NCBI GenBank assembly: GCA_038524795.1
Contig: JBCBIJ010000005.1
Span: 124,001 to 188,000 of the forward strand
DNA from: CALBPI01 sp038524795
Lineage (GTDB): Bacteria > Pseudomonadota > Gammaproteobacteria > Steroidobacterales > Woeseiaceae
Length of the DNA stretch: 64,000 nucleotides
Reading direction: 5' to 3'
Numbering within the stretch: position 1 is the first letter of the stretch; each line of letters opens with the position of its first letter. Shown here in pieces: positions 42,293-50,871 of this stretch. The notes below the pieces were generated by a model, which made no database searches, was not told where the DNA came from, and was given only the letters and a program-made list of their open reading frames with translations. Position numbers and translations under genes: made by a program.

Positions 42293-42333
42293 AGTCTACC
42301 GCACGCCACCGCTGTCTCCAGCGGTGGCGTGCG
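42293..42333 (-). promoter_or_regulatory. -10-like hexamer and perfect 14-bp hairpin upstream of TPP enzyme
   Basis: Reading on the minus strand, a perfect 14-bp stem (42333-42320 pairing with 42313-42300, six-base loop) is followed by TAGACT (42298-42293), seven bases and the ATG. The stem has no U-tract, so it is not a standard terminator for the DUF6607-like gene that ends just upstream. It may instead be an operator or a Rho-independent-like remnant. Confidence 0.42.
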
Positions 42334-42342
42334 ATGCGTGGA

Positions 42343-43410
42343 TTAACGCGTGGCGGCGTTTGCGTTTGCGAGTGCTGTATCCGTGGCGTTTCTTGTGTAC
42401 GTATTGAGTAGGGTTTCAATTTCTTCCTGACGTTTCGCCTGCGACCAGTCTTCCGCCTCCTTGGCCTGACCGAACGTGCCGGTAATGATCGGCATGCCAT
42501 CGACAGCCGTATCGATGTACAGCGTGTCACCGGGTTGCAGGCGGCGCGTCCAGGCGGCGCGTACGTCCTGCCAGTAGTCGCCGGTTTTGGCCCAGTACTC
42601 TGCGCCAGGTGCGAAATCGTAGCCCTCGATACGGCGGTAGTCGTTAAAGCCGAACTCGCGCACCAATGTCGTCATTGTCTTGCGGCCATCGCGGACTGTT
42701 TTGGTGTTGTCCTGCTCGTGGGTCCACCCGTGGGCTGTCACAGTGTGGCGGTTTTCCGCGTTAATGGCGTTGTAGTCGTCACGCTTGGTGTAGTCGCGAC
42801 GCGGCAGCGGCCGCCACGTGCGGTCGCTGGTCCATGTTGACACGCCGTAGCGGTGATTCCACTTGCCTGTGCCGCAGTAGCGGGGCGCGTCAGACACCTC
42901 ATAGACGCACTGCGTCCAGGCGCCGCGAGTCTTTTCAACGGGAAGGTCTGTCACAGCCCAGGTTTGATTCTCGACGAACTCAAACCGGGTGGGCGCCTCG
43001 AAGGTCCAGTCCTGGCGCCAGTGCTTGATGACGCCGCCGCCGGGCATTACGAGTACATGCTGCAACACGATCTGTTTGGCCGTGTTCTCAACCACGTAGA
43101 CAACTTCGAAGGCGCCCGTCGTCTTGTCGTCGTGACGCTCGTAGTCGGGCCCAAGCCTCACCGTTTCCATGAAGTGGAAATCGACACGGTGTTCGCCACG
43201 CATGGCGAGGATCGCGAGTCTATCGCGGTCCGTCTTGTCTTCGGCTTCCCGAATGGCTGCGAAGTCCGGGTTGGCGACTTCGCAGTATTCGGGTGTGGCC
43301 GTGGTCGTTGAGGTGGTCTCGGCGTCTGTGTCATCCAGCGTTGCGCAGCCTGACGTCAGCGTAACGGCCAGAGCCGACGCTGCGATCGCGCAGAACCGTC
43401 TTGTCATCAT
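42343..43410 (-). CDS. DUF6607-like lipoprotein of the heme operon
   Basis: A 355-residue predicted lipoprotein (lipobox LTSGC after MMTRRFCAIAASALAVT). The mature part is rich in aromatic residues and has segments such as HRVDFHFMETVRLGPDYERHDD, VLVMPGGGVIKHWRQDW, WTQCVYEVSDAPRYCGTGKWNH and YRRIEGYDFAPGAEYW. From memory these correspond to DUF6607, a family of unknown function often found beside heme-type TonB receptors. The start at 43410 is preferred because a GGAG site precedes it at good distance; 43422 in the same frame is possible. It follows the receptor gene by about 14 bases, so it is the third gene of a Fur-controlled heme operon. A role in heme handling is inferred from that context. 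Confidence 0.78.
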   Translation of the reverse strand: MMTRRFCAIAASALAVTLTSGCATLDDTDAETTSTTTATPEYCEVANPDFAAIREAEDKTDRDRLAILAMRGEHRVDFHFMETVRLGPDYERHDDKTTGAFEVVYVVENTAKQIVLQHVLVMPGGGVIKHWRQDWTFEAPTRFEFVENQTWAVTDLPVEKTRGAWTQCVYEVSDAPRYCGTGKWNHRYGVSTWTSDRTWRPLPRRDYTKRDDYNAINAENRHTVTAHGWTHEQDNTKTVRDGRKTMTTLVREFGFNDYRRIEGYDFAPGAEYWAKTGDYWQDVRAAWTRRLQPGDTLYIDTAVDGMPIITGTFGQAKEAEDWSQAKRQEEIETLLNTYTRNATDTALANANAATR

Positions 43411-43424
43411 CGTAGTCTCCATGC

Positions 43425-45638
43425 TCAGAACATCCAGTCGACGGCAATGCTCAGATGCCGGCCTGGTCGTTGGAATCGCTCGGGGTTGGTGACGTCGGCC
43501 GGAATGTTCTGCACGTCGAGGTAGGCCGTGTACTCATGGTCGGTGGCGTTGTACAAGCCGCCGCGCACGCGCAGCTTCCGCGTCGGCTGCCAGAACCCGA
43601 GCAGGTCGTAGATCACGTAACCGGTAGGCTGCAGGAGCGGCTGGGCGGTTTCGTCAAGATCGTCGGCCGCGGCCGAAGCGCGCGCTATGCCGCTGATGCC
43701 CCAGATTCCGGATGGTGCCGCGTAGTCGAGACCGACGACGCCATTGAGCGGTGCCACCGTATTGATGGGCTGGCCCGAGTTGCGGTCTTCGCCGTCTGCG
43801 TACGCGGCCGTGAAACCGATCGACAAGCCTTCCGGAAAACTTGCGGGCCGAACGCGGCCACTCAGCTCGATACCTTCGATTTCCACTTCGTCCACGTTGA
43901 TCGACTGGAAGATCAGCAGGTTCTGGATCGGGTCAAAATTGACGAGCGCTGTCGACTGGATGAAGTCGTCGTAACGCGTCTGGAATACCGAGGCGTTGAG
44001 CTCCAGCCAGTTGTTCGCATAGCGGGCGCCGACTTCAAATCCCTGGCTCGATTCTGCTTCGAGGTCGGGGTTCGGGATGGCGGTGTAGCCGAACGTGAGG
44101 TTCGTGAAGCCGATGTTGACGTCGTTGACCGGCGGTGCGCGGAAGCCTTCCGCATACTGCGCGAACAGCTCAAGGTCACTGTTGACCTGCCAGAGCGCGC
44201 CGAGCTTGGGCGAAACCTGGCTTTCGTCGATCGACACGGGGTCGATACCGGGATTGTCGGCGATGAAGATGTCGTCGAGCTCGGGATCAAGCTCGAATCG
44301 GTCAAAGCGCAGTCCCGGGATCACGGTGACGTTGCCAAACGAAATTCGGTCCTGCACGTAGATGCCGATCCGGTCCAGTGTGGATACCGGAAAATCGCGA
44401 ACGGGGAAGACATCCGGCGTGACCACGTTGGTGGTCGTGCCGGCGATCAGGTCCGTCTCGCTACCGTCGCGAATCTGCGCGGTGTCCGTGTTCTCGAATT
44501 CAAGGCCGTAGGCGATCTGGTGCGATGTGCCGCCCCACGAAAAGCTGTTGGCCGCGTTGATTTCGAGCCCTGCCAGCTCCTGGTTGTAGTCGAAGACGCG
44601 ATTGCGCTCGAGAGCGCCCGGTGCGCCGAACACCAATGTATCTCGGAGTTCGCGCGTGTTTTGGAGGGTGTCGCTCTCCTGGCGGTAAACGCGCCAGCGC
44701 AGGAAGTCTGTTCCGAAGGCGCCATTCGTCCACTGCTGGTCGATAGAGATTCGAGTGCGCTCGCGTTCGTCGTCGCCCGTCAGCGATGTCGTATCGACGA
44801 TGAACGGGAAGCCGAACACAGGCGTGAAGTCCTGCACGCCCTGCCGTGACACGACATCCGTTTCTGTTTCGGCATTGAATCGCTCGAGCGTCAGGCCGAT
44901 CGCGCCGTCACCCGGCACGCCGTAGACCAACTTGGCGACGATGTTGAGGCTCTCGTCTTCCATCGGGTCAGCGAGCTCAATGTCGCGCTCGCCACCCTCA
45001 CGGCGGGTCGCACGCAACATACCGGCCCAGTTGCCGCTGCGGGCTGCAAGCGTGCCCGCGACGACCTTGCTGTCGTCGACACTGTTGTAGCCGGCCGATA
45101 CGTCGGCGTGGAAGTCTTCATTGCCCAGGTAGTCGTAGGGGCCGCGTGTCACAAGGCTGACGACACCACCCAGGGCATCCGATCCGAACAGGGCGGAGGC
45201 GGGTCCGCGAACAATTTCCACCTGTTTCAGGCTGTTGACGTCGACAAAGTCGCGACTGGCGTTCGAGAAGCTACCAATCTCAAAGCTGTCTGAGGTGGCG
45301 ACACCGTCGACCTCGACGAGCACCCGGTTTCCGCCAACACCGCGGATGTTGAAGCCCGAAAATCCGAAGCGGCTGCCCTGGTCAGCGACGTTGATGCCGG
45401 GTTCGTAGCGGATCAGGTCGTCGATTGTCTGCGCGAGTTCGCGCTCGATACGCTCGTTATCGATAACCGTGACCTTGGCGGTAATGTCGCCCGTTGACGT
45501 CGGCACTTTGGCCGCCTCGACGGTGATGACATCAATCGGTCCGTCGCGGTCGTCTTGGGACGCGCTCTGAGCCAGGGCAGGTGAAAGGGCCAGTGACGAC
45601 AGCAGCGCCGACACCAGCACAGGTCTGGACAACACCAT
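43425..45638 (-). CDS. TonB-dependent heme/hemoprotein receptor
   Basis: A 737-residue receptor of the hemoglobin/transferrin/lactoferrin class. A signal peptide (cleavage near ALAQS) is followed by the TonB box region IDVITVEAAKVPTSTGDITAKVTVID. The plug has RYEPGINVADQGSRFGFSGFNIRGVGGNRVLVEVDGV and EIVRGPASALFGSDALGGVVSLVT. The barrel contains the heme-receptor style segments YAEGFRAPPVNDVNIGFTN and NPDLEAESSQGFEVGARY, and it ends in VDWMF with a terminal Phe. The ribosome site is GAGGTAGC. hemP lies 68 bases upstream and a Fur-like site controls the unit. It should take up heme, or heme from hemoproteins, when iron is low. Confidence 0.92.
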   Translation of the reverse strand: MVLSRPVLVSALLSSLALSPALAQSASQDDRDGPIDVITVEAAKVPTSTGDITAKVTVIDNERIERELAQTIDDLIRYEPGINVADQGSRFGFSGFNIRGVGGNRVLVEVDGVATSDSFEIGSFSNASRDFVDVNSLKQVEIVRGPASALFGSDALGGVVSLVTRGPYDYLGNEDFHADVSAGYNSVDDSKVVAGTLAARSGNWAGMLRATRREGGERDIELADPMEDESLNIVAKLVYGVPGDGAIGLTLERFNAETETDVVSRQGVQDFTPVFGFPFIVDTTSLTGDDERERTRISIDQQWTNGAFGTDFLRWRVYRQESDTLQNTRELRDTLVFGAPGALERNRVFDYNQELAGLEINAANSFSWGGTSHQIAYGLEFENTDTAQIRDGSETDLIAGTTTNVVTPDVFPVRDFPVSTLDRIGIYVQDRISFGNVTVIPGLRFDRFELDPELDDIFIADNPGIDPVSIDESQVSPKLGALWQVNSDLELFAQYAEGFRAPPVNDVNIGFTNLTFGYTAIPNPDLEAESSQGFEVGARYANNWLELNASVFQTRYDDFIQSTALVNFDPIQNLLIFQSINVDEVEIEGIELSGRVRPASFPEGLSIGFTAAYADGEDRNSGQPINTVAPLNGVVGLDYAAPSGIWGISGIARASAAADDLDETAQPLLQPTGYVIYDLLGFWQPTRKLRVRGGLYNATDHEYTAYLDVQNIPADVTNPERFQRPGRHLSIAVDWMF

Positions 45639-45706
45639 GGTTGCTACCTCGTGGTCTGGTCCGCGGGCGTGCTGGCTGCTTGGGGGAACGCGAGCTGGCT
45701 GGCGGC

Positions 45707-45871
45707 TTATTTCGTAAGGATGAGTTTGCCGTTGCGCGTCTTACGCAGGCGGTATTCCTGGCCCTCGAACACAATGCGAATCTCCTGCGAGTCGCCGAAG
45801 AGTTGCTCTGCAGGAATGACGCGCGGCCGGCGAGAGGGCGCGGTGCCGGACGCTTCAGACTTTGTCCCCAT
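45707..45871 (-). CDS. hemP: Hemin uptake protein HemP
   Basis: A 54-residue protein, readable on the minus strand, ending in the family hallmark YRLRKTRNGKLILTK. The core RVIPAEQLFGDSQEIRIVF corresponds to the HemP/HmuP motif R(V/I)xSxxLLxGxxExxI. HmuP-type proteins act in heme uptake as regulators or accessory factors of the heme receptor gene. It lies directly upstream of the heme receptor gene. Its ATG abuts a 27-bp Fur box and has no Shine-Dalgarno sequence; a -10 hexamer is 8 bases before it, so translation is probably leaderless. An in-frame stop upstream excludes a longer form. Confidence 0.92.
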   Translation of the reverse strand: MGTKSEASGTAPSRRPRVIPAEQLFGDSQEIRIVFEGQEYRLRKTRNGKLILTK

Positions 45872-45907
45872 GAATGAGAATGATAATGATTCTCATTCGC
45901 GAGTCAA
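45872..45907 (-). promoter_or_regulatory. Fur-box promoter of the hemP operon
   Basis: A 27-bp near-perfect palindrome (45872-45898, two arms of GAATGAGAAT) matches repeated Fur hexamers. On the minus strand TTGACT (45907-45902) and TATCAT (45885-45880) are 16 bases apart. The box covers the -10 up to the base before the hemP ATG, so Fur-iron would block transcription completely. Confidence 0.83.
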
Positions 45908-45940
45908 TACTATCGAAGCCGTAGCGAGAATCGGCTTGGT

Positions 45941-47455
45941 TTAGCGGTTCGCGGCCTCGCGCTGACGCAGTTCATCAATTTTCCTCGCGGACTCTGGCCC
46001 GCCAAGCCGCTCGGCCGTTCCATAGGCACGGATAGCGCGGGCCTTGTCTCCCGAGGCCCGGTAGCCATCGCCCAGGGAATCCCAAACGTTCGCGTTACGT
46101 TCGAACAGTCGGGTATTGAGTTCGAAGATCGCAACTGTCCATTCTGGTGATTGGCCCGACCGCAGGGTCATGTAGCCAATTCGGTTCAGCGTGTCAGGGC
46201 TCGTCATCTCTGTTGCGTACTGCGAACGCAGACTTGCCTCGAGTTGCGACGCCGCCTTCGGGGGGTGTTCCGCCATGAAGTCGAATACGTACTGATAGAC
46301 ATTCTTCACGATTGGGCCGGGCTCGAAATCCGTATCGAACAGCATCCTTTCGACGGTCCAGGCAACTTCGACCTGCCGACTCGCGGCATTGGTCGAAAAG
46401 ATGATCGCGACGTCGTCTTCAGGCAACCACAGAAACTCATGAAAAAAGACCCCGTTGCCGCCGTTGTGGCTGACAACGGGTGTCGATCTGTCCGACGTGT
46501 AGATTGCCCATCCGTATGCGTAATGGCTGCTCCCGCCAGGCTGCTCGGCGACGTAAGGCGTCGTCAGTTTGGTCGTGAGGTCTGATGACAGGACGCGATG
46601 ACTTCTAAGCGCGAGATACCAGCGGAACATGTCATTGTGCGTCGCATTGATGCCACCGTTTCCTTTCAAGTGCCATGAGACCCGGCCATCTTCGATGTAG
46701 CGGTCGACCATGCTTCCGCGTGGCACCACGTTGCGCATGTAGCCTTGTGCCATGGTGACATCGTCCCACGCGGGCAACAGGTAGCCGGTCCGGTTCATGC
46801 CGGCCGGCCGAAACAGGCGCTCGGAGAGGAATGTTTCATAGCCCTGGCAAGAGGCGATTTCGATGATTCGTCCGAGAATGCTGTAGCCGGTGTTGGAGTA
46901 CTGGTAGCGATCGCCGGGTTCGAACTGCAGTTGCGCTTCGAACAGCGTGTTGAAGAATTGCTCGCGCGGAGTGTGATCGAAGTCCCGGCCAATCGACGCA
47001 GGAAAACCCGCGGTGTGCGTGAGCAACTGGTGGAGTGTGATGTCCTGTTTGTCTTTCGGCAGACTTGGAAAGAACCGACTCAGCGGGTCGTCTACGGAGA
47101 GCTTGTCTTCGGCACTCAGCAGGAGAATGGCGGCCGCCGTGAATTGTTTGGTGACGGAGCCTATGTCGAACACCGTATCGGGCGTGTTCGGGGTATTCGT
47201 CGCTTTGTCCGCGAGTCCGTAGCCGCGGTTCAAAATGATCTCGCCATCCTTTGCAATCAGTACAGCACCCGAGAAGCCATTGGCCACGCCAGCTTCCAGG
47301 AATCGATCAACACGGCCCGGCGCCGTGACGGGGTCGATATCCGACGCGACGGCGCAGGTCGCGAGAACCAGCATGCACCAACCGAATGCGCAGCTCGCAG
47401 CCACACTGAGTGGCGTCGACGCGAACCAAGTGGCGTTGTCAGAGACGGCGTTCAT
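45941..47455 (-). CDS. Serine hydrolase of the beta-lactamase/penicillin-binding fold
   Basis: A 504-residue class C beta-lactamase-like hydrolase. A signal or membrane segment (about 15-37) leads to the catalytic domain, with Ser100-Lys103 in IGSVTKQF, YSN in YQYSNTGYS and HNGG in VVSHNGGNGVF as the third-motif equivalent. A C-terminal extension (about 395-504) has TPR-like helices (NVWDSLGDGYRASGDKARAIRAYGTAERL). Relatives are D-amino-acid esterases or peptidases and penicillin-binding-like proteins of unknown substrate. Its ATG overlaps the stop of the membrane-anchored HTH regulator (ATGA), so it is translated together with that regulator. It may act on peptidoglycan fragments or esters in the periplasm (inference). 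Confidence 0.85.
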   Translation of the reverse strand: MNAVSDNATWFASTPLSVAASCAFGWCMLVLATCAVASDIDPVTAPGRVDRFLEAGVANGFSGAVLIAKDGEIILNRGYGLADKATNTPNTPDTVFDIGSVTKQFTAAAILLLSAEDKLSVDDPLSRFFPSLPKDKQDITLHQLLTHTAGFPASIGRDFDHTPREQFFNTLFEAQLQFEPGDRYQYSNTGYSILGRIIEIASCQGYETFLSERLFRPAGMNRTGYLLPAWDDVTMAQGYMRNVVPRGSMVDRYIEDGRVSWHLKGNGGINATHNDMFRWYLALRSHRVLSSDLTTKLTTPYVAEQPGGSSHYAYGWAIYTSDRSTPVVSHNGGNGVFFHEFLWLPEDDVAIIFSTNAASRQVEVAWTVERMLFDTDFEPGPIVKNVYQYVFDFMAEHPPKAASQLEASLRSQYATEMTSPDTLNRIGYMTLRSGQSPEWTVAIFELNTRLFERNANVWDSLGDGYRASGDKARAIRAYGTAERLGGPESARKIDELRQREAANR

Positions 47456-48138
47456 CGTGTCGTCCGCCCGCCGAAGCCCACGAGGAAACAACCGAAGCTA
47501 GCGAAGCAACATGCAAGCGCAGGTATGATGAACCATCGCATGTGCGAGAGTGTATTGTGTTCGCGAGTTGCGAATCGCTGATAGAAGCGCCGCCCCTCGG
47601 GACTCTGTTGCACGAAACTCTCGCCACGGTAGTCGGCAAAGGACTGATCGTCCTGATTCAGCCTGCGGAGCATGGCTTCTCGACGCGCGTCGTCCTGGGA
47701 CCGAATGTCGTCGAAAGACTCTAGCGCTTCGCCTGGCAACAGAATGCCTTCAGATCGATAGTGATACGTGCGCTCTGTGGCGTCCGGCAGGATCGCCGCG
47801 CCTAGAGACGCCCCGCCCACCGCCAGACTGAGCAGGCCCCCGATCATCCATCGTCTTGTGCGCGCCTCGTGACGACGATGCTGGCCGAGCACGGCGATTC
47901 GAACACGCTTAATGTCGTTGAGTCGGTCGAGCTCGACTGACTCGACATCCTGGGCGAGCGCCTCGCAATCGATCGAGTATGCGTCAACGAGCTTGTCGAA
48001 GATGTCTTCCGAGGGGTAGGACTTGCCCGTTTCAAGCTTCGAGAGATAAGACTGCTCAATGCCGATTTGCTCCGCGGCAACGGGTTGTGTCCAGCTCTTG
48101 GATTCTCGCTTTTTTCGCAGGTAATCGCCGAACTTCAT
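47452..48138 (-). CDS. Membrane-anchored XRE-type HTH regulator
   Basis: A 228-residue protein. Residues about 3-60 form a Cro/CI HTH (YLRKKRESKSWTQPVAAEQIGIEQSYLSKLETGKSYPS). A short basic linker follows, then TM1 (about 97-116, WMIGGLLSLAVGGASLGAAI), a periplasmic segment of roughly 85 residues with no known domain, and TM2 (about 203-222). The DNA-binding domain is cytoplasmic and would be coupled to a periplasmic loop, like ToxR-type or BlaR-type sensors but with an XRE domain. It has a good ribosome site (AAGGAACAGG). The four-base overlap with the serine hydrolase gene argues that regulator and enzyme form one unit. Confidence 0.83.
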   Translation of the reverse strand: MKFGDYLRKKRESKSWTQPVAAEQIGIEQSYLSKLETGKSYPSEDIFDKLVDAYSIDCEALAQDVESVELDRLNDIKRVRIAVLGQHRRHEARTRRWMIGGLLSLAVGGASLGAAILPDATERTYHYRSEGILLPGEALESFDDIRSQDDARREAMLRRLNQDDQSFADYRGESFVQQSPEGRRFYQRFATREHNTLSHMRWFIIPALACCFASFGCFLVGFGGRTTR

Positions 48139-48359
48139 GTCGCCTGTTCCTTATGAGTCGTTGCAGGTGTCATACAACGCTTCGTATTCTTCTGTAGTCC
48201 TTCTGGGAATAGAAGATGAATGTTCATGAATGTTCGGCTCGTGTTTCCGGCTGCGGTACGCGCGCGCCGTGGCGCGCTGTTGCAAGGCCATGGCGCAAGC
48301 GTGCCCATGCTGAAACAAACCGCAGACAAAGGCGGCGCTATTGGCGTTTCGCCGGGCTG

Positions 48360-48914
48360 TCAGGCGGCGCCATGGGCTTCTCGGCCCATCCTCCGCAGGA
48401 TCTGGACCTCGGCGTCGCCAAGCCGACCGACAATGGCGTCGGCATAGCCGACCTTGCTTGCCAGGCGCAGTGACCGATCGTTCAGGGGATTGATGATGCA
48501 CAAGGTGGCGTTGTCTCGCAGCGACTGGTCAGCCCATGCGAGCGCAGCCGTGACCGCCTCGACGGCGAGCCCACGCCCCTGGGCATCCGTTCGAAAAGCC
48601 CAACCGATCTCTGGGCTATCTGCCGTCGACGGTGTGATGTCGCGTTTGAAATCCGCGAACCCAACTTCGCCCAGGAACGCGCCTGTCACTCTGTCGGTCA
48701 CGGCCCAGTAGCCGTAACCGAGGTGCTGCCAGAGTCCCGCATAGGTCAAGAGACGTGCCCACGTCTCGGTTCGGGTAGACGGCGTACCGGATATCAGCGC
48801 TACGACGGCCGGGTCGGCCCACATCGCGGCGCTATCATCGAGGTCCTTTGCGACGTGCCCGCGCATGATCAGACGTTTTGTGGTGAGGCGGGGAATATGG
48901 GGCACTACTGACAC
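48360..48914 (-). CDS. GNAT acetyltransferase, RimJ/RimL type
   Basis: A 184-residue acetyl-CoA-dependent N-acetyltransferase. It shows the N-terminal RLTTKRLIMRGHVAKDLDD, the strand YWAVTDRVTGAFLGEVGF, EIGWAFRTDAQGRGLAVEAVTAALAWA (the acetyl-CoA pyrophosphate loop R/QGRGLA) and NPLNDRSLRLASKVGY. Such RimJ/RimL-like enzymes acetylate ribosomal proteins, small molecules or drugs; the substrate is unknown. It starts with GTG behind GAGGAGCC and is divergent from dusA with only 43 bases between. Confidence 0.88.
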   Translation of the reverse strand: MSVVPHIPRLTTKRLIMRGHVAKDLDDSAAMWADPAVVALISGTPSTRTETWARLLTYAGLWQHLGYGYWAVTDRVTGAFLGEVGFADFKRDITPSTADSPEIGWAFRTDAQGRGLAVEAVTAALAWADQSLRDNATLCIINPLNDRSLRLASKVGYADAIVGRLGDAEVQILRRMGREAHGAA

Positions 48915-48945
48915 GTGTTCGGCTCCTCGTGCGTGATGCGTCCGC

Positions 48946-48951
48946 TACACT
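48946..48951 (+). promoter_or_regulatory. -10-like hexamer directly before dusA
   Basis: TACACT is followed by six bases (AGTCGG) and the dusA ATG. There is no Shine-Dalgarno sequence, so the transcript would begin at or near the start codon. Confidence 0.45.
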
Positions 48952-48957
48952 AGTCGG

Positions 48958-49929
48958 ATGAACGCCTCTCCGCTTGCTGTTGCACCCATGATGGACTGGA
49001 CCGACCGACACTGTCGGTTTTTCCACCGCCTGCTGGCGCCCTCAGCCGTGCTTTACACCGAAATGGTGACGGCTGCCGCGCTCGTGCATGGCGACGCGGC
49101 GCGACTGCTTGCGTTTAACCCCGAGGAGCATCCCGTCGTGTTGCAGGTCGGCGGCAGCGAGCCCGAGCTCATGCGTGAGGCCGCGAAGATGGCCGAGCAG
49201 GCGGGTTACGACGCCGTGAACATCAATGTCGGCTGCCCCAGCGAGCGCGTTCAGAAGGGCGCGTTTGGTGCCTGCCTTATGGCGGAGCCGGAAACCGTGT
49301 CGCACTGTTGGCAGGCCATGGCCGAAGCCGTCTCGATTCCCGTGACCGTGAAGTCGCGCATCGGTATCGACGACCGTGATGACGCCGCGTTTCTCGACGC
49401 GTTCGTGGATACCCTCGCGGCGGCGGGTTGCCGGCACTTCGATATTCACGCGCGTATTGCGATTCTGGCTGGGCTGAGTCCCAAGCATAATCGTGAGGTG
49501 CCGCCGCTCGTTTACGACGCTGTGTACCGTCAAAAGCAGCGCCGGCCGGATCTCACCGTCTTCATCAATGGTGGCATCGTTGATACTGGCGCGGCCGCGG
49601 TGCATCTCGAGAACGTTGACGGGGTCATGATTGGCCGCGCGGCTTACCAGGACCCCTGGTCACTGACGGCGTTCGAACAGCTCGCCAACCACGACTACAC
49701 GCCGCCAACGCGCGCCGCTGTGGTTCATGAGATGGCGGCGTACGTCGAGCGGGCCCTTGGGCAGGGCGCATCACTCAAGCACGTGACGCGGCATATGCTG
49801 GGCCTGTTCAACGGACTGCCCGGTGCGCGTGCCTGGCGGCGTACGCTCAGTGAGCGTGCCCACCTCGAGGGTGCGGGGCCGCGGTTATTGATTGAAGCAC
49901 TCGAGCCCCTGGAATCTGTGGCCGCCTGA
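48958..49929 (+). CDS. dusA: tRNA-dihydrouridine(20/20a) synthase DusA
   Basis: A 323-residue flavin-dependent tRNA-modifying enzyme that reduces uridine to dihydrouridine in the D-loop (positions 20/20a in E. coli). Signatures are APMMDWTDRHCRFFHR, the FMN motif VVLQVGGSEPELM, NINVGCPSERVQKGAFGACLM with the catalytic Cys, VKSRIGIDD, DIHARIAILAGLSPKHNR and VFINGGIVD. The MMDWTDRHCR sequence and length distinguish DusA from DusB and DusC. The ATG lacks a ribosome site and follows a TACACT hexamer by six bases. Confidence 0.95.
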   Translation: MNASPLAVAPMMDWTDRHCRFFHRLLAPSAVLYTEMVTAAALVHGDAARLLAFNPEEHPVVLQVGGSEPELMREAAKMAEQAGYDAVNINVGCPSERVQKGAFGACLMAEPETVSHCWQAMAEAVSIPVTVKSRIGIDDRDDAAFLDAFVDTLAAAGCRHFDIHARIAILAGLSPKHNREVPPLVYDAVYRQKQRRPDLTVFINGGIVDTGAAAVHLENVDGVMIGRAAYQDPWSLTAFEQLANHDYTPPTRAAVVHEMAAYVERALGQGASLKHVTRHMLGLFNGLPGARAWRRTLSERAHLEGAGPRLLIEALEPLESVAA

Positions 49930-50031
49930 AATGGCTTGCTGGTCTCGTCCGGGGCCACTCGATACAATCGCGCGCACGTGAACCCCGGCCTTATGCCGCG
50001 TGGTTTCTTTTTGATTGCCGCAGGGGACGTC

Positions 50032-50853
50032 ATGGGCCGCGCCAAACGAAAGGGCCAACAACCAACGATGGCTGAGTCAGCTGACCGCCATGATTTGTAC
50101 GAGGCTTCCGTCCAGGACGTCGAAGTCGAGATTGATTTCCTCGATGCGACGTTCGAGAAGCTTCGCGGTCGCAAAGCCCTGCGCTTTCGCGAGGACTTCT
50201 GTGGCACGGCCAGCGCCGCCTGCGAGTGGGTGCGGCGCCGGTCCAGCAACGAAGCGATTGGTGTGGATCTCGATCGGCCTACGCTCGACTGGGGCATCGA
50301 CCACCGCGTGTCACGACTGACCGCTGATGCGCAATTGCGCGTCAAACTCCTTCAGGAAGACGTGTGCACCGTGACGGCGCCGCCGGCGGATATCATCGGC
50401 GCCTTCAATTTCAGCTACAACATCTTCACGACGCGAGACGCTCTGCGCGGCTACTTCGAAAACGCACGGCGCGGTCTCGCTGACGACGGTTTGTTCATCC
50501 TTGACGCGTTCGGTGGCTCCGAAGCCATCAGCGAAATGAAGGAAAAGACGAAGCTCGATGGCTTCACCTACGTCTGGCATCAGGCCCGCTATCGACCCGT
50601 AACTGGCGAGATTCGTTGCCATATTCACTTCCATTTCCCCGATGGTTCGAAGCTCAAGAAGGCCTTCACTTACGATTGGCGGCTGTGGACGCTGCCAGAG
50701 ATTCGCGAGCTCTTGCACGAGGCTGGCTTTGGCACCGTCACCGTGTACTGGGAGGGTGTTGACGAAGACGGCGAGGGGAACGGCGTCTACGAACCCGACC
50801 CGCATGGTGAGGCAGATCCAGCCTGGATTGCCTACATTGTGGCGGAGCGCTGA
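50032..50853 (+). CDS. Class I SAM-dependent methyltransferase
   Basis: A 273-residue methyltransferase of unknown substrate. It has a SAM-binding region FREDFCGTASAACEWVRR and GVDLDRPTLDWGI, followed by PPADIIGAFNFSYNIFTTRDALRGYF and FILDAFGGSEAI. It resembles a conserved proteobacterial family of uncharacterised methyltransferases. Start 50032 has a CAGGGGACGTC ribosome site. An in-frame GTG at 49978, nine bases after TACAAT, is an alternative leaderless start adding 18 residues. It lies about 100 bases after dusA on the same strand. Confidence 0.85.
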   Translation: MGRAKRKGQQPTMAESADRHDLYEASVQDVEVEIDFLDATFEKLRGRKALRFREDFCGTASAACEWVRRRSSNEAIGVDLDRPTLDWGIDHRVSRLTADAQLRVKLLQEDVCTVTAPPADIIGAFNFSYNIFTTRDALRGYFENARRGLADDGLFILDAFGGSEAISEMKEKTKLDGFTYVWHQARYRPVTGEIRCHIHFHFPDGSKLKKAFTYDWRLWTLPEIRELLHEAGFGTVTVYWEGVDEDGEGNGVYEPDPHGEADPAWIAYIVAER

Positions 50854-50871
50854 GCGTCCACGCGCATTGCC

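Noticed and set aside
48139..48359. Short open frames between the HTH regulator and the GNAT gene
   Set aside because: They lack ribosome sites and recognisable products. The gap appears to be the promoter region of the HTH gene plus the end of the GNAT gene.
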